A DNA stretch of 45,845 nt. Source: an uncultured Pirellulaceae bacterium (GTDB lineage: Bacteria; Planctomycetota; Planctomycetia; Pirellulales; Pirellulaceae). Location of the stretch: assembly GCA_937929805.1 (NCBI GenBank), contig CALFUT010000019.1, positions 1-45,845 of the forward strand, given 5' to 3'. Positions 28,532 to 36,649 of this stretch are shown here, one piece after another; the stretch's first letter is position 1, and each line of letters starts with the position of its first letter. The notes under the pieces are model-generated. The model had not been told where the DNA came from and did no database searches. It saw only the letters and a list, made by a program, of their open reading frames with translations. The position numbers and the translations under genes were made by a program.

Positions 28532-30168
28532 GTTCAGGGAAGATTGATAAGGAAATGGAATCGTCTGACGAACAAGGGATTTTGATTCGCGATTTGCGAG
28601 TGATTGCCGGACAGCGGACGCTGCTGGAAAACGTCTCCGTTTCGTTTTGTCAGCATGAAATCACTTTGGTGGTCGGGCCAAGCGGCGTGGGCAAGTCAAT
28701 TCTGATGCGGTCAATCGCCGGCTTGTTGCCTCGCAATGTCGATGGCCCAAACGAGGGGATTTCGGTAAGCGGCGAGATTAAGATCGACGGCCGGTCGGCG
28801 GTCGCGGGCGATGCCGGAGTCGTGTTTCAATCATTCGCACTATTTGATGAGCTGTCTCCAGCCGGGAATATCCAATACGCGGTCTCGAGTGCCGGAAAAC
28901 GGGCGCGGGATGTGAATGCGAGAGAATTGCTCGAGACACTCAACGTTCCGGCCAATGTTCCGACTTCACGGTTGAGCGGCGGTCAACGTCAGCGTCTGGC
29001 GATTGCTCGGACGCTTGCCGCCAACCCAAGTGCGATTCTCTACGACGAACCGACGTCCGGTTTGGATCCGATGACGGGTCAGCAGGTGGCCAATCTGATT
29101 CGTGAAACGCATCAGCAATTTTCAAATACGTCCGTCATCGTGACTCACGATTATGTCACCGTCCTTCCGATCGCCGATCGCGTCTTCCTGTTAGATCCAG
29201 ACGCGCGTTGTCTGCAAGAAGTTCCTCGCGACGAATGGTCGGAACTGCCCAACCGTCTTGCGCCGCTGGCGAAAGTGGATTTTGATTCTCAACACCAGTC
29301 CAACCGGATGTCATTGGGCAACAAGCTGGTTGGCTTGGTTCAGCGATTCTTCCAGTCGACGGCCGACGTAGCGTTTGCGGCGATCACGACTTTGGTTTCA
29401 GTCCTGCCGTTGTGGCGGAAGCCGATATTGGGGCTTCGATTCTTCGCGCATTACGCTCGCATGGTGTTCGGTCCAACCGCTTGTGTTTACTTGATGGCGT
29501 CCGGATTGATTTCAGGATTCGTGACGACCTACTTCACGTTTCAGTTTTTGCCGTACGCAGATTACACTCGCCCGCTGTTGGTCGAAGATTTGCTGGTGGC
29601 GCTTGGCTTTGCGATGTTTCGAATTTTTGTTCCGGTGCTCTCGTGCGTGTTGATCGCCGCTCGCTGTGGTGCGGCGGTGACGTCGGATATTGGCGGCCGA
29701 CAGTTTGGAAGCCAACTGGATGCGATGAAGTCCTTTGGGACACAACCAGACCGCTATCTGTTGACACCCGTCTTGTGGTCGTTCTTGATCGGCACGCCGT
29801 TGCTGACTTGGTTGGCATTCTGGACGGCGCGGTTGACTAGTTTGGTTACCTTCACGTTCGCGAATCCTCAATTGGGTGCCGACTTTTGGATGTTGCACTA
29901 CCATCGAGGCATGGACGTGCCGGGCTACGTCTGGTGGCGAGGCACCGGTTGGCTGTTGGCCAAGCTTTTGGTTTCCGCGTTCGGGATCGCGGCCATCGCA
30001 TATCGAATCGGGCGTCAGCCCAAGTACTCGACGACCGATGTCAGCCGGGCGGTGACCCGGACCATTCTGTGGGCCACGCTGTTTGCGTTGGCTGTCCACT
30101 TTGCGTTCGCTTTTTTCGAATTCGAAGGAATCGTGCCCGGCAGTCGCCCGGAAGACTTGGCGCGGTAA
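28528..30168 (+). CDS. Fused ABC transporter: MlaF-like ATPase plus MlaE-like permease
   Basis: Residues 15-250 form an ABC ATPase: Walker A GPSGVGKS at 50-57, Q-loop Gln101, signature LSGGQ at 149-153, Walker B/D-loop DEPTSGLD at 173-180 and switch His in VTHDYV. Residues 290-546 are an MlaE-type permease with five or six hydrophobic segments and the conserved cytoplasmic helix GSQLDAMKSFGTQPDRYLLT, where MlaE proteins carry their ABC-coupling sequence. MlaFE complexes move phospholipids between the inner membrane and a periplasmic partner. In characterised systems the two halves are separate chains, so the fusion is unusual. The start is TTG 28528 (overlapping the previous stop) or ATG 28555. 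The upstream membrane protein is the probable periplasmic subunit. Confidence 0.88.
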   Translation: MSSGKIDKEMESSDEQGILIRDLRVIAGQRTLLENVSVSFCQHEITLVVGPSGVGKSILMRSIAGLLPRNVDGPNEGISVSGEIKIDGRSAVAGDAGVVFQSFALFDELSPAGNIQYAVSSAGKRARDVNARELLETLNVPANVPTSRLSGGQRQRLAIARTLAANPSAILYDEPTSGLDPMTGQQVANLIRETHQQFSNTSVIVTHDYVTVLPIADRVFLLDPDARCLQEVPRDEWSELPNRLAPLAKVDFDSQHQSNRMSLGNKLVGLVQRFFQSTADVAFAAITTLVSVLPLWRKPILGLRFFAHYARMVFGPTACVYLMASGLISGFVTTYFTFQFLPYADYTRPLLVEDLLVALGFAMFRIFVPVLSCVLIAARCGAAVTSDIGGRQFGSQLDAMKSFGTQPDRYLLTPVLWSFLIGTPLLTWLAFWTARLTSLVTFTFANPQLGADFWMLHYHRGMDVPGYVWWRGTGWLLAKLLVSAFGIAAIAYRIGRQPKYSTTDVSRAVTRTILWATLFALAVHFAFAFFEFEGIVPGSRPEDLAR

Positions 30169-30324
30169 CGTTGGTTGCCTTCATGCTTGACGTGGAACAA
30201 TTGGTGATCGCGAAAAGAAGCCGAACGCAAAAAAATCTCACCGATGGACCAGATGTGTCCGCCGTCTCGCGATGGAATGAATAGCGGGCAACAAGGCCCG
30301 CACTTCTTTCATCGAGAAAACATC

Positions 30325-30426
30325 ATGTTTTGGGTACTTGAGGCAGTTGTTGCCATCGGGTTTTTAGTAAGCGTCGCCGTGTCCATCGACGCGGCCGCGA
30401 CACGCCGCGAATCGCGTTCGTTTTAG
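30325..30426 (+). CDS. Possible 33-residue single-pass membrane peptide
   Basis: ATG 30325 to TAG 30426 encodes MFWVLEAVVAIGFLVSVAVS followed by a short basic end. One transmembrane helix, no recognised family. Only the hydrophobic pattern and an open frame support it; it may not be expressed. Confidence 0.35.
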   Translation: MFWVLEAVVAIGFLVSVAVSIDAAATRRESRSF

Positions 30427-30438
30427 GGGGTTTGTCAG

Positions 30439-30600
30439 GTGCCACCCCGCGCGCTCAAACCGCCCGCGGGGCAACGGAGAATCGCGCCGATGATGTTGCG
30501 ATGGGCTGGGATTCTGTTGGTCCGATTTGCCGTATGGCTTTCGGTCGGCGTTACAACCGGAGCAATCATTACAGCGATATTCTTCATTGGAAACCGTTAA
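30439..30600 (+). CDS. Possible 53-residue membrane peptide
   Basis: GTG 30439 to TAA 30600 encodes a basic, proline-rich start and a hydrophobic segment MLRWAGILLVRFAVWLSVGV followed by TTGAIITAIFFIGNR. AGGGGG lies eight bases before the GTG; an ATG at 30490 is the alternative start. Two small hydrophobic peptides in tandem ahead of the sigma factor gene are suggestive, but neither has a known family. Confidence 0.4.
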   Translation: MPPRALKPPAGQRRIAPMMLRWAGILLVRFAVWLSVGVTTGAIITAIFFIGNR

Positions 30601-30689
30601 AGTTTACCGGACATTCAGGGTCGTGTATTGGCCGTCGATAAGGTCTGTTACACAACCTCGACTACACCCTTTTTGAAACGGCCTTCTTT

Positions 30690-31607
30690 ATGCTCCACGA
30701 TCAGGAACGCAATGAATCAGACAAGCAAGAACTATCGGAGCTCAAGGCAGCTAGGTTGAAACGGCCGACTCGCGGCCTGCAGTCGCCATTGGAGACGTAC
30801 CTGCGCGAGATCAACGAGACCGCATTGCTAACGGCTGATGAAGAAAAGCAGCTTGCTCGACAGATCGCGGTTGGCGACGTTGAGGCACGCGACCGAATGG
30901 TACGAGCCAACTTGCGGCTGGTTGTGAATATCGCTCGCGGCTACACGGGCAAGGGCTTGGGCCTTCAGGACTTGATCGAGGAAGGTAACCTTGGCCTGTT
31001 GAGAGCAGTCGAAGGTTTTGATCCTGATGTTGGAACTCGGTTTAGTACCTACGCCAGCTACTGGATCAAGCAGTCGATCAAGCGAGCGTTGATTAACTCC
31101 GCCAAGACGATTCGCATTCCTGCCTACATGGTCGAATTGCTTTCCAAGTGGCGTCGAGCCACCGTGCGATTGACGGATGAACTTCGCCGGACTCCGACAC
31201 CTGAAGAAGTGGCTCGGTTGTTGGGTTTGCCGAAACGCAAGCTGCCCATCATCAAAAAGGCGATTCAGATTTACAATTCGACACCGCAAACCGATCAGGC
31301 CGATTCCGGTTGGTCGCTTAGCGAGATGGTCACCGACGATCGGGCTCGAAGCCCAGCCGACGAAATGCTCGAAAATGACGTGATGAGTCACATCAAATCG
31401 ATGATGCACGATTTGGATGAGCGCGAGGCGAGTGTCTTGAAAATGCGTTTCGGTCTGGAGAACACGGAGCCGCGAACGCTTAAGGAAATCGGTGAAATGC
31501 TTGGGTTGACCCGTGAACGCGTCCGCCAGATCGAAACCGAGGCGTTGAAGCGTTTGGGTGAGGGATTGCGTGATCCGTACGACATGGAAATCAGCATGCC
31601 GTTTTAG
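30690..31607 (+). CDS. Sigma-70 family RNA polymerase sigma factor (group 1/2, RpoD-like)
   Basis: A 305-residue sigma factor with all core regions: 1.2 (SPLETYLREINETALLTADE), 2.1-2.4 (RANLRLVVNIARGYTGKGLG, DLIEEGNLGLLRAVEGFDP, STYASYWIKQSIKRAL), 3 (RIPAYMVELLSKWRRA, RTPTPEEVARLLGL) and 4 (LKEIGEMLGLTRERVRQIE). The length and the lack of a long region 1.1 suggest a group 2 factor or a short primary sigma; planctomycetes have several such paralogues. It would direct RNA polymerase to -35/-10 promoters like the one seen before the abiE-like pair. Start ATG 30690. It converges with rpiB. Confidence 0.93.
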   Translation: MLHDQERNESDKQELSELKAARLKRPTRGLQSPLETYLREINETALLTADEEKQLARQIAVGDVEARDRMVRANLRLVVNIARGYTGKGLGLQDLIEEGNLGLLRAVEGFDPDVGTRFSTYASYWIKQSIKRALINSAKTIRIPAYMVELLSKWRRATVRLTDELRRTPTPEEVARLLGLPKRKLPIIKKAIQIYNSTPQTDQADSGWSLSEMVTDDRARSPADEMLENDVMSHIKSMMHDLDEREASVLKMRFGLENTEPRTLKEIGEMLGLTRERVRQIETEALKRLGEGLRDPYDMEISMPF

Positions 31608-31654
31608 TCGGTAGCGTGACGTTGAACGGCGTGTGCCAAGTTGGTCGGATCGAG

Positions 31655-32092
31655 CTACGCTTCCATCGCGGAGATTTTCTCAACGCGTCTTGCGTGGCGA
31701 CCGCCTTCGAAATCGGTCGCCAGCCACGCCGTGATGGTTTCGCGTACTTGCTGTTCGTCGAAACCATTGCCGGCCAGACACAACACGTTCGCGTCGTTGT
31801 GTTGTCGGCTTAGCCGCACCGCGTCAAGATTGCAGCAGATCGCTGCGCGGATGCCTTTTATTTTGTTCGCGGCAATCATTACGCCGATTCCTGTGCCGCA
31901 AATCAGAATCCCCATCTGGCTATCGCCGTTGCGGATCGAATTTCCAACATCCTGAGCGATGTCAGGGTAATCGCACGACTCGGTCGTCATCGTTCCACAA
32001 TCGTGAACGGTGTGACCGAGCGATTCAACAATCTCTCGGATGATTCTGCGATGCTCGACGCCACGGTGATCGCTGCCGACGGAAATTATCAT
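31655..32092 (-). CDS. rpiB: Ribose 5-phosphate isomerase B
   Basis: A 145-residue RpiB/LacAB-family isomerase interconverting ribose 5-phosphate and ribulose 5-phosphate. SVGSDHRGVEHR holds the substrate-site Asp-His, GILICGTGIG carries Cys65, the usual catalytic base, and GIRAAICCNLDAVRLSRQHN, then DANVLCLAG complete the family pattern. Start ATG 32092 overlaps the stop of the upstream TsaC/phosphatase gene by four bases (ATGA), so they form a coupled pair. In Bacillus subtilis the same three functions are encoded in one cluster (ywlC, ywlE, ywlF). Confidence 0.95.
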   Translation of the reverse strand: MIISVGSDHRGVEHRRIIREIVESLGHTVHDCGTMTTESCDYPDIAQDVGNSIRNGDSQMGILICGTGIGVMIAANKIKGIRAAICCNLDAVRLSRQHNDANVLCLAGNGFDEQQVRETITAWLATDFEGGRHARRVEKISAMEA

Positions 32093-33231
32093 GATGTGAG
32101 GTTGGGTAACTGGTTATCGAATGTCTCAACCCATTGTACTAGGTTCTCGCGAATCTGTTCAGCACATTGGCGATACACTTCGACCGGCCCGCCAATTGGG
32201 TCGCTGATGTCGCCATTGTCCCGTCGGACCGTGAACGTTTTCTTTTCTAAGTGGGGCCAACGATTGACAATCGCTGCCCGGTGCCCGTTGGTCATGGTCA
32301 GAATGACATCGGAAAAATTGATAATTTGAGGCGTGACGGCTTGGCTAGAATGAGTCCGCAGGTCGATCCCCGATTCGCTCATCACTTCAATCGCTTGGCT
32401 GGCTGCGGCTCCACCGGGCCCTGCCGAAATCCCGGCGGACATCACGGTCGCACCTCGCTGTTCAATTTCGTCGGCCGCACAATTCAGACGCTCGCTAAGC
32501 AATTGGCGTAAGATTCCCTCCGCCATGGGGCTGCGGCACGTGTTTCCAGTGCATACGACAAGTGCACAAAAGCCAGATACTCGCTGCATCGCGGCTTCGT
32601 TGACCACGCCTTCTTGGAGAATTTGAAAATTATCGTCAGTAACCTTGACCACCGATGAAGGGGCGGCGAAGTGGGTCGGGCCATCATTGAGAACGATGTC
32701 GACTCCGTTGCCAAGATCGTCCGCGATCGAATCACCATCGGTTGCGGGCGGCTTTCCTGCCTCGTTGGCACTGGTCACGATCACCGGCCCGGCACACAGT
32801 CTCAAAATCTGTAGTGTTAGCTCATGAGCTGGAACTCGTAGGCCCACCGTTCCGTCTAACATCACAACGCGTCGAACGTCGGGCGACAATCGGTTCAGCA
32901 CGCTATCTCGATGGCTGCCGTCAAGCACCAAGGTCACGGGGCCCGGCCAGCACCGTTGGGCAAATCTGCGAGCCAGCTTGGACATATCTGGTATGTAGTC
33001 CAGCGAGTCTTCATAGCCGCGAACTGACACCGAAAATGGCTGGTCGGGCGATCGGTTTTTGAACGCCGATAGGCGTTCGACCGCTCCGGGGTTGAGCGCA
33101 CTGACGGCCAATTCGTAAACGGTCTCGGTGGGCAGAGCTAGGATCTTCCCTGCCGAAAGTGCCTCAACCGCGCGGTGGACGACGTCACGCATGTCGTCTG
33201 ATTTCTGTAAATCGATGGTGACGGCAGGCAT
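32089..33231 (-). CDS. Fusion of threonylcarbamoyl-AMP synthase (TsaC/Sua5 type) and a YwlE-like low-molecular-weight phosphatase
   Basis: Residues 1-210 are a YrdC/Sua5 domain: LPTETVYELAVSALNPGAVE, the Lys-Asn-Arg of FKNRSPDQPF, PGPVTLVL, and IVTSANEAGKPP. It would make threonylcarbamoyl-AMP for t6A37 in tRNA. The normal TETVYGL motif has Glu instead of Gly at residue 40. Residues 220-380 are a low-molecular-weight phosphatase: Cys227-Thr-Gly-Asn-Thr231-Cys-Arg-Ser P-loop, and SDPIGG with the general-acid Asp. Thr231 matches the Thr11 of YwlE that selects phosphoarginine, where tyrosine phosphatases usually have Ile. Start ATG 33231. I infer a protein-arginine phosphatase half; the match to one residue is not proof. 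Confidence 0.9.
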   Translation of the reverse strand: MPAVTIDLQKSDDMRDVVHRAVEALSAGKILALPTETVYELAVSALNPGAVERLSAFKNRSPDQPFSVSVRGYEDSLDYIPDMSKLARRFAQRCWPGPVTLVLDGSHRDSVLNRLSPDVRRVVMLDGTVGLRVPAHELTLQILRLCAGPVIVTSANEAGKPPATDGDSIADDLGNGVDIVLNDGPTHFAAPSSVVKVTDDNFQILQEGVVNEAAMQRVSGFCALVVCTGNTCRSPMAEGILRQLLSERLNCAADEIEQRGATVMSAGISAGPGGAAASQAIEVMSESGIDLRTHSSQAVTPQIINFSDVILTMTNGHRAAIVNRWPHLEKKTFTVRRDNGDISDPIGGPVEVYRQCAEQIRENLVQWVETFDNQLPNLTS

Positions 33232-33645
33232 TGGTGATGGACTGAAAAGTGGGGAACTGGGGCGTCGGGGGAAGTGTCTGGCCCGCCAAACTATATCGCT
33301 CGGCTTCTGGGAGGGTCAAGTAGCGACGTACACGCAAAAACCTGTCTGAAGACCGGTAACATAAGTTAAAGGTTGTCGATATCGGTGGCCTTGCTTGGCA
33401 GGTAAACCGGGCCAACTATGAGGATGGGGTGGCTGTCGTGGCGGGAAACGGTTCCGTTTTCTGGTTCTTTTTGCTAAAACGTCGCCTTGCCATTACTTGT
33501 TGAATATAATCTGGTTCAGGGACGGGGTCCGTTGGGCGGATCTGCCCCATTCCCAGTCTCGAACATATTAACTCTACCTTGGTGGCAACCGGTCGCTCTG
33601 ACGATTGGCTTAAATTCACCATTCACTCTTTAATAGGAAATAAAA
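33232..33645. other. Intergenic region before the repeat lipoprotein
   Basis: A minus-strand open frame at 33622-33416 has no domain or good composition and is not called. The last bases before 33646 hold AGGA eight bases from the ATG of the next gene, a usable Shine-Dalgarno site. No clear promoter boxes. Confidence 0.5.
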
Positions 33646-34020
33646 ATGAAAAACTTGTTCTACCTTCTCGTTCTTTGCGCGGCCGTCATGACAGTTGGTT
33701 GCGAAGCTGCAAAGGACGCTGCCAAGGCAACAACTGACGCTGCTGGCGATGCCGTTGGTGCCGTCGGCGACGCCGCTGGCGATGCAGTCGGTGCCGTAGG
33801 TGATGCCGCTGGTAACGCAGTTGGTGCTGTAGGTGATGCAGTCAAAGACGGTGCCTCTGCGGTCGGCGAAGCGGCTGGTAGCGCAATGGACGCGACCAAA
33901 GAAGCCGCGGGCAACGCAGCAGGCATGGTCAAAGATGGTGCTTCAGCCACTAAAGAGATGGCAGGCGACGCGATTGAAGCCGGTGCTGATGCTGTCGGTG
34001 GCGGAAGCGGTGCCAAGTAA
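33646..34020 (+). CDS. Small lipoprotein with 11-residue amphipathic repeats
   Basis: A 124-residue protein. The first 20 residues are a signal peptide ending in the lipobox TVGC, so Cys19 is probably lipidated. The mature part is almost entirely Ala/Gly/Asp/Val in 11-residue units, best seen as DAVGAVGDAAG, DAVGAVGDAAG and NAVGAVGDAVK encoded by three near-identical 33-base repeats (33748-33846), continuing as degenerate ASAVGEAAGSAMDATKEAAG. Eleven-residue periodicity is that of LEA-type or apolipoprotein-like amphipathic helices that lie on membranes. A good Shine-Dalgarno site precedes it and a strong terminator follows, so it is a single-gene transcript, perhaps abundant. Function unknown. 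Confidence 0.88.
   Translation: MKNLFYLLVLCAAVMTVGCEAAKDAAKATTDAAGDAVGAVGDAAGDAVGAVGDAAGNAVGAVGDAVKDGASAVGEAAGSAMDATKEAAGNAAGMVKDGASATKEMAGDAIEAGADAVGGGSGAK
33748..33846 (+). repeat. Three 33-base tandem repeats inside the lipoprotein gene
   Basis: Each unit encodes eleven residues with the pattern xAVGAVGDAxx. The copies differ at synonymous positions, so they are old rather than a recent slippage expansion. Confidence 0.85.
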
Positions 34021-34097
34021 CCAAAGGTGCGTGAATTCGGCGGTGAGGCGGTTTTGAGAATGAAATCGTTGGTCCGCTGCACGTTCAAAAAATCAAG

Positions 34098-34138
34098 GAC
34101 ATGTTGCCCTAACATAGAGGCAACATGTCTTTTTCTTT
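34098..34138 (+). terminator. Rho-independent terminator of the repeat lipoprotein gene
   Basis: GACATGTTGCC (34098-34108) pairs perfectly with GGCAACATGTC (34119-34129) around a 10-base loop and is followed by TTTTTCTTT. It lies 78 bases after the stop codon. Confidence 0.95.
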
Positions 34139-34387
34139 GCGCAGTGGTTCGTCAAAATTGAGTTGAACATTTCTACGTTCAGCATGGTGCGAAAATTTCA
34201 AGCGAATTTCGCCTTCGGCGGTTGGTCAGTTTCGGTCGGTTGAACCACTCGGTTTGGTGGGCTCAGTGTTTGGTGCTCTCAAAGTTTTGCTCGCCCGTAG
34301 TTGCGGCGACCGTCGGAACTTAGCCAGCGGAGTAGCAGTTTGTTGCAGATAAAAATCGAAGACGATACAGGCTCGGTCAGCCGGCAA

Positions 34388-35371
34388 GTGAGACGACTGT
34401 CGCCTGGGTTGGCGTTTGTTGTCCTGCTGTTTACTCTTGTGGTTTCGGGTTGCGACCAGGGGCGTGCTCTTTCGTTACACGAGGATTCAAGTTCCAACGT
34501 GTTTGTCTGGGGGCGGCGGGGGCTCGACGATGGGCGCTTTTTGAAGCCTCGTGCGATCACGATTGACGATCAAGACCGGCTGTACATCGTTGACATGACC
34601 AGTCGCATCCAAGTCTTTGACCGTGACGGAAACTTCATTCGGTCTTGGCGGACTCCCAAGTGCAAACAAGGCAAGCCGTGTGGGTTGTCGATTAGCCAAG
34701 ATGGCCTGCTGATGGTTTGTGATACTCACTATTTTCGAGTGCTGTTCTACACGCCCGAAGGTGAATTGATTCCCGAACGAACGATCGGAGGAACCAACGG
34801 GCGTGGGCCGGGCGAGTTCGGCTTCGTTACCGATGTCGTTCAAGATTCGGAAGGTAATTATTACGTATCCGAATACGGTGACTACGATCGAATTCAAAAA
34901 TTTACTCCCGACGGGCAATACGTTTATCAATGGGGTCAGCACGGCACCGAGAACGGGCATTTTCTGCGACCGCAAGGACTTGCGATGGACGCGAAAGACC
35001 AGCTTTGGGTCGCCGATGCGAGTAATCATCGAATTCAAGTGTTTGACGTTTCTGGCGATGAACCGATTTTTGTCAGAACGATTGGCTCGATGGGTGCCGA
35101 GCCCGGGCAATTGAGTTACCCCTATCAGATTGATGTGGCTGAGGACGGCACGCTGACCGTAGGAGAATTCGGAAACCATCGGATTCAACAACTGGACGGA
35201 GATGACGGGACCGCCATTCGTTTGTGGGGTGGACCGGGGCGGCAACCGGGGGAACTTCATCAACCGTGGGCATTCGCAATCGACAGCACGGGTTCAGTTC
35301 ACGTCGTCGATTCGTACAATCATCGAATACAACGGTTCGAGTGGCCGGGTTCGGGGGTCGCATTGCCCTGA
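34388..35371 (+). CDS. NHL-repeat lipoprotein (six-bladed beta-propeller)
   Basis: From GTG 34388 the product is 327 residues, opening with MRRLSPGLAFVVLLFTLVVS and GC, a lipoprotein signal peptide with Cys22. The frame is open back to TTG 34301, but the signal peptide supports the later start. The remainder is five to six NHL blades marked by FLKPRAITIDDQDRLYIVD, GPGEFGFVTDVVQDSEGNYY, FLRPQGLAMDAKDQLWVADA, SYPYQIDVAEDGTLTVGE and HQPWAFAIDSTGSVHVVD, with repeated NHRIQ.F strands. NHL propellers bind ligands or proteins; planctomycetes encode many. No enzymatic residue is evident. It lies 34 bases before the ROK kinase gene. Confidence 0.9.
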   Translation: MRRLSPGLAFVVLLFTLVVSGCDQGRALSLHEDSSSNVFVWGRRGLDDGRFLKPRAITIDDQDRLYIVDMTSRIQVFDRDGNFIRSWRTPKCKQGKPCGLSISQDGLLMVCDTHYFRVLFYTPEGELIPERTIGGTNGRGPGEFGFVTDVVQDSEGNYYVSEYGDYDRIQKFTPDGQYVYQWGQHGTENGHFLRPQGLAMDAKDQLWVADASNHRIQVFDVSGDEPIFVRTIGSMGAEPGQLSYPYQIDVAEDGTLTVGEFGNHRIQQLDGDDGTAIRLWGGPGRQPGELHQPWAFAIDSTGSVHVVDSYNHRIQRFEWPGSGVALP

Positions 35372-35405
35372 GCAGCGGAGCTTGAGTATTCACACGGGAT
35401 TCCTG

Positions 35406-36395
35406 ATGGCAAACGACAAAACCGAACAGCGATACTGGATAGGATTCGATCTTGGCGGGACCAAGATGCTGGCGGTCGTTTTTGACGACGACTTCAAAGA
35501 GATTGGAAAAGCTCGCAAGAAAACGCGTGGCCATGAAGGCATGGACGCGGGGTTGAAACGGATCAACGACGTGATTGCCAAGGCGTTGGACGACGCGGGC
35601 GTCAAAGCAGAGCAGGTAAAGGGCCTTGGGATCGGCTGCCCCGGACCACTCGATCTAAAAAAACGACAGATTCGAGAAGCTCCCAATCTTGGCTGGAAGA
35701 ATGTTCCGGTTGCTGAATCGATTGAGCAAAAATTTAAGTTCCCAGTGACGATCGCGAACGATGTCGACGCCGGTGTGTTTGGCGAATACCAATCGGGCGC
35801 AGGGAAGAAGGCTCGCTGCGTGGTGGGTATTTTTCCAGGGACGGGGATTGGTGGAGGCTGTGTGTATGAGGGAAAGCTTCTGCGTGGGGCCAACTGCACC
35901 GCGATGGAAATCGGGCACATGCCGATGGTGCTTCAAGGCCCGGTTGACGGCTTGGGGAACGAAGGATCGCTGGAATCGGTCGCTTCACGTCTGGCCATCG
36001 CCGGCGCTGCGGCTCAGGCGGCCTACCGAGGTCAAGCACCTCACCTGCTGAAGGAAACCGGCACGGATATCGCCGACATTCGCAGTGGTGCTCTTGCTGG
36101 TTCGGTGAAGAATGGCGACAAGATGGTCGAACAGATCATTCACAACGCGTGTGTTCATCTGGCGAACTCGGTCGTCACGGTGGTTCACTTGCTCGCCCCG
36201 GATGTGATCGTCTTTGGCGGCGGTTTGATCGAGGCGATGGAGGACACGATGCTTCCAAAGATTGAGAAACTGGCTCGCGCGAGGGTTCTGCCATCGATGA
36301 GAGACGTCTACAAAATCGAAGCCGCTAAACTGGGCGATGACGCGGGTGTTCTTGGGGCTGCCGCGTTAGCCAAGCAGAGTGTTTTGGATAGCTAG
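35406..36395 (+). CDS. ROK-family sugar kinase (glucokinase-like) lacking the zinc cysteines
   Basis: From ATG 35406 the product is 329 residues. The ATP-phosphate motif is FDLGGTKM near residues 13-20, followed by GLGIGCPGPLD and the catalytic Asp in TIANDVDAGVFGEY, then GTGIGGGCVYEGKLLRGAN. ROK kinases usually have EIGH followed by a C.CG..GC zinc site. Here EIGHM is kept, but the site reads GPVDGLGNEGSLES with no cysteine, so the zinc is probably lost. The protein most likely phosphorylates glucose or another hexose, but without the zinc site the substrate cannot be assigned. Upstream in-frame sequence is the end of the NHL gene region and is not used. Confidence 0.87.
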   Translation: MANDKTEQRYWIGFDLGGTKMLAVVFDDDFKEIGKARKKTRGHEGMDAGLKRINDVIAKALDDAGVKAEQVKGLGIGCPGPLDLKKRQIREAPNLGWKNVPVAESIEQKFKFPVTIANDVDAGVFGEYQSGAGKKARCVVGIFPGTGIGGGCVYEGKLLRGANCTAMEIGHMPMVLQGPVDGLGNEGSLESVASRLAIAGAAAQAAYRGQAPHLLKETGTDIADIRSGALAGSVKNGDKMVEQIIHNACVHLANSVVTVVHLLAPDVIVFGGGLIEAMEDTMLPKIEKLARARVLPSMRDVYKIEAAKLGDDAGVLGAAALAKQSVLDS

Positions 36396-36439
36396 GCGCG
36401 AGTTGAGCCAGCGTTAAGCCAGAGTTGCGCGAGAGTCGG

Positions 36440-36454
36440 CGCCAAATTTTGGCG
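36440..36454. promoter_or_regulatory. 15-bp perfect palindrome after the ROK gene
   Basis: CGCCAAATTTTGGCG is a perfect inverted repeat with a single central T, 45 bases after the ROK stop. It could be a protein-binding site or a small hairpin; no T-run follows. Confidence 0.3.
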
Positions 36455-36649
36455 AGGTAGGCGAACGGGCTTCGATTGCATAGTCGGTCGGTGACTCATG
36501 GATGAGCTTCTGCTACGAAAAAGTCAGCGTGTGCGGGCATGTGGCGAGCTTCGATCGAGCGTGCGTGCTTTGGGACATCTCGTCACAGGTCTGGGTGATC
36601 GTGTTATTGAGAATATGCGTTAAGATGTAGACAAATGTGATGTGGCCAA

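Noticed and set aside
33416-33622. Minus-strand 68-residue open frame
   Set aside because: No domain, no start signal, and composition typical of a random frame; it lies in the leader of the repeat lipoprotein gene.
33748-33846. Tandem 33-base units considered as a CRISPR or regulatory repeat
   Set aside because: They are contiguous, in frame, and differ at synonymous sites, so they are coding repeats.
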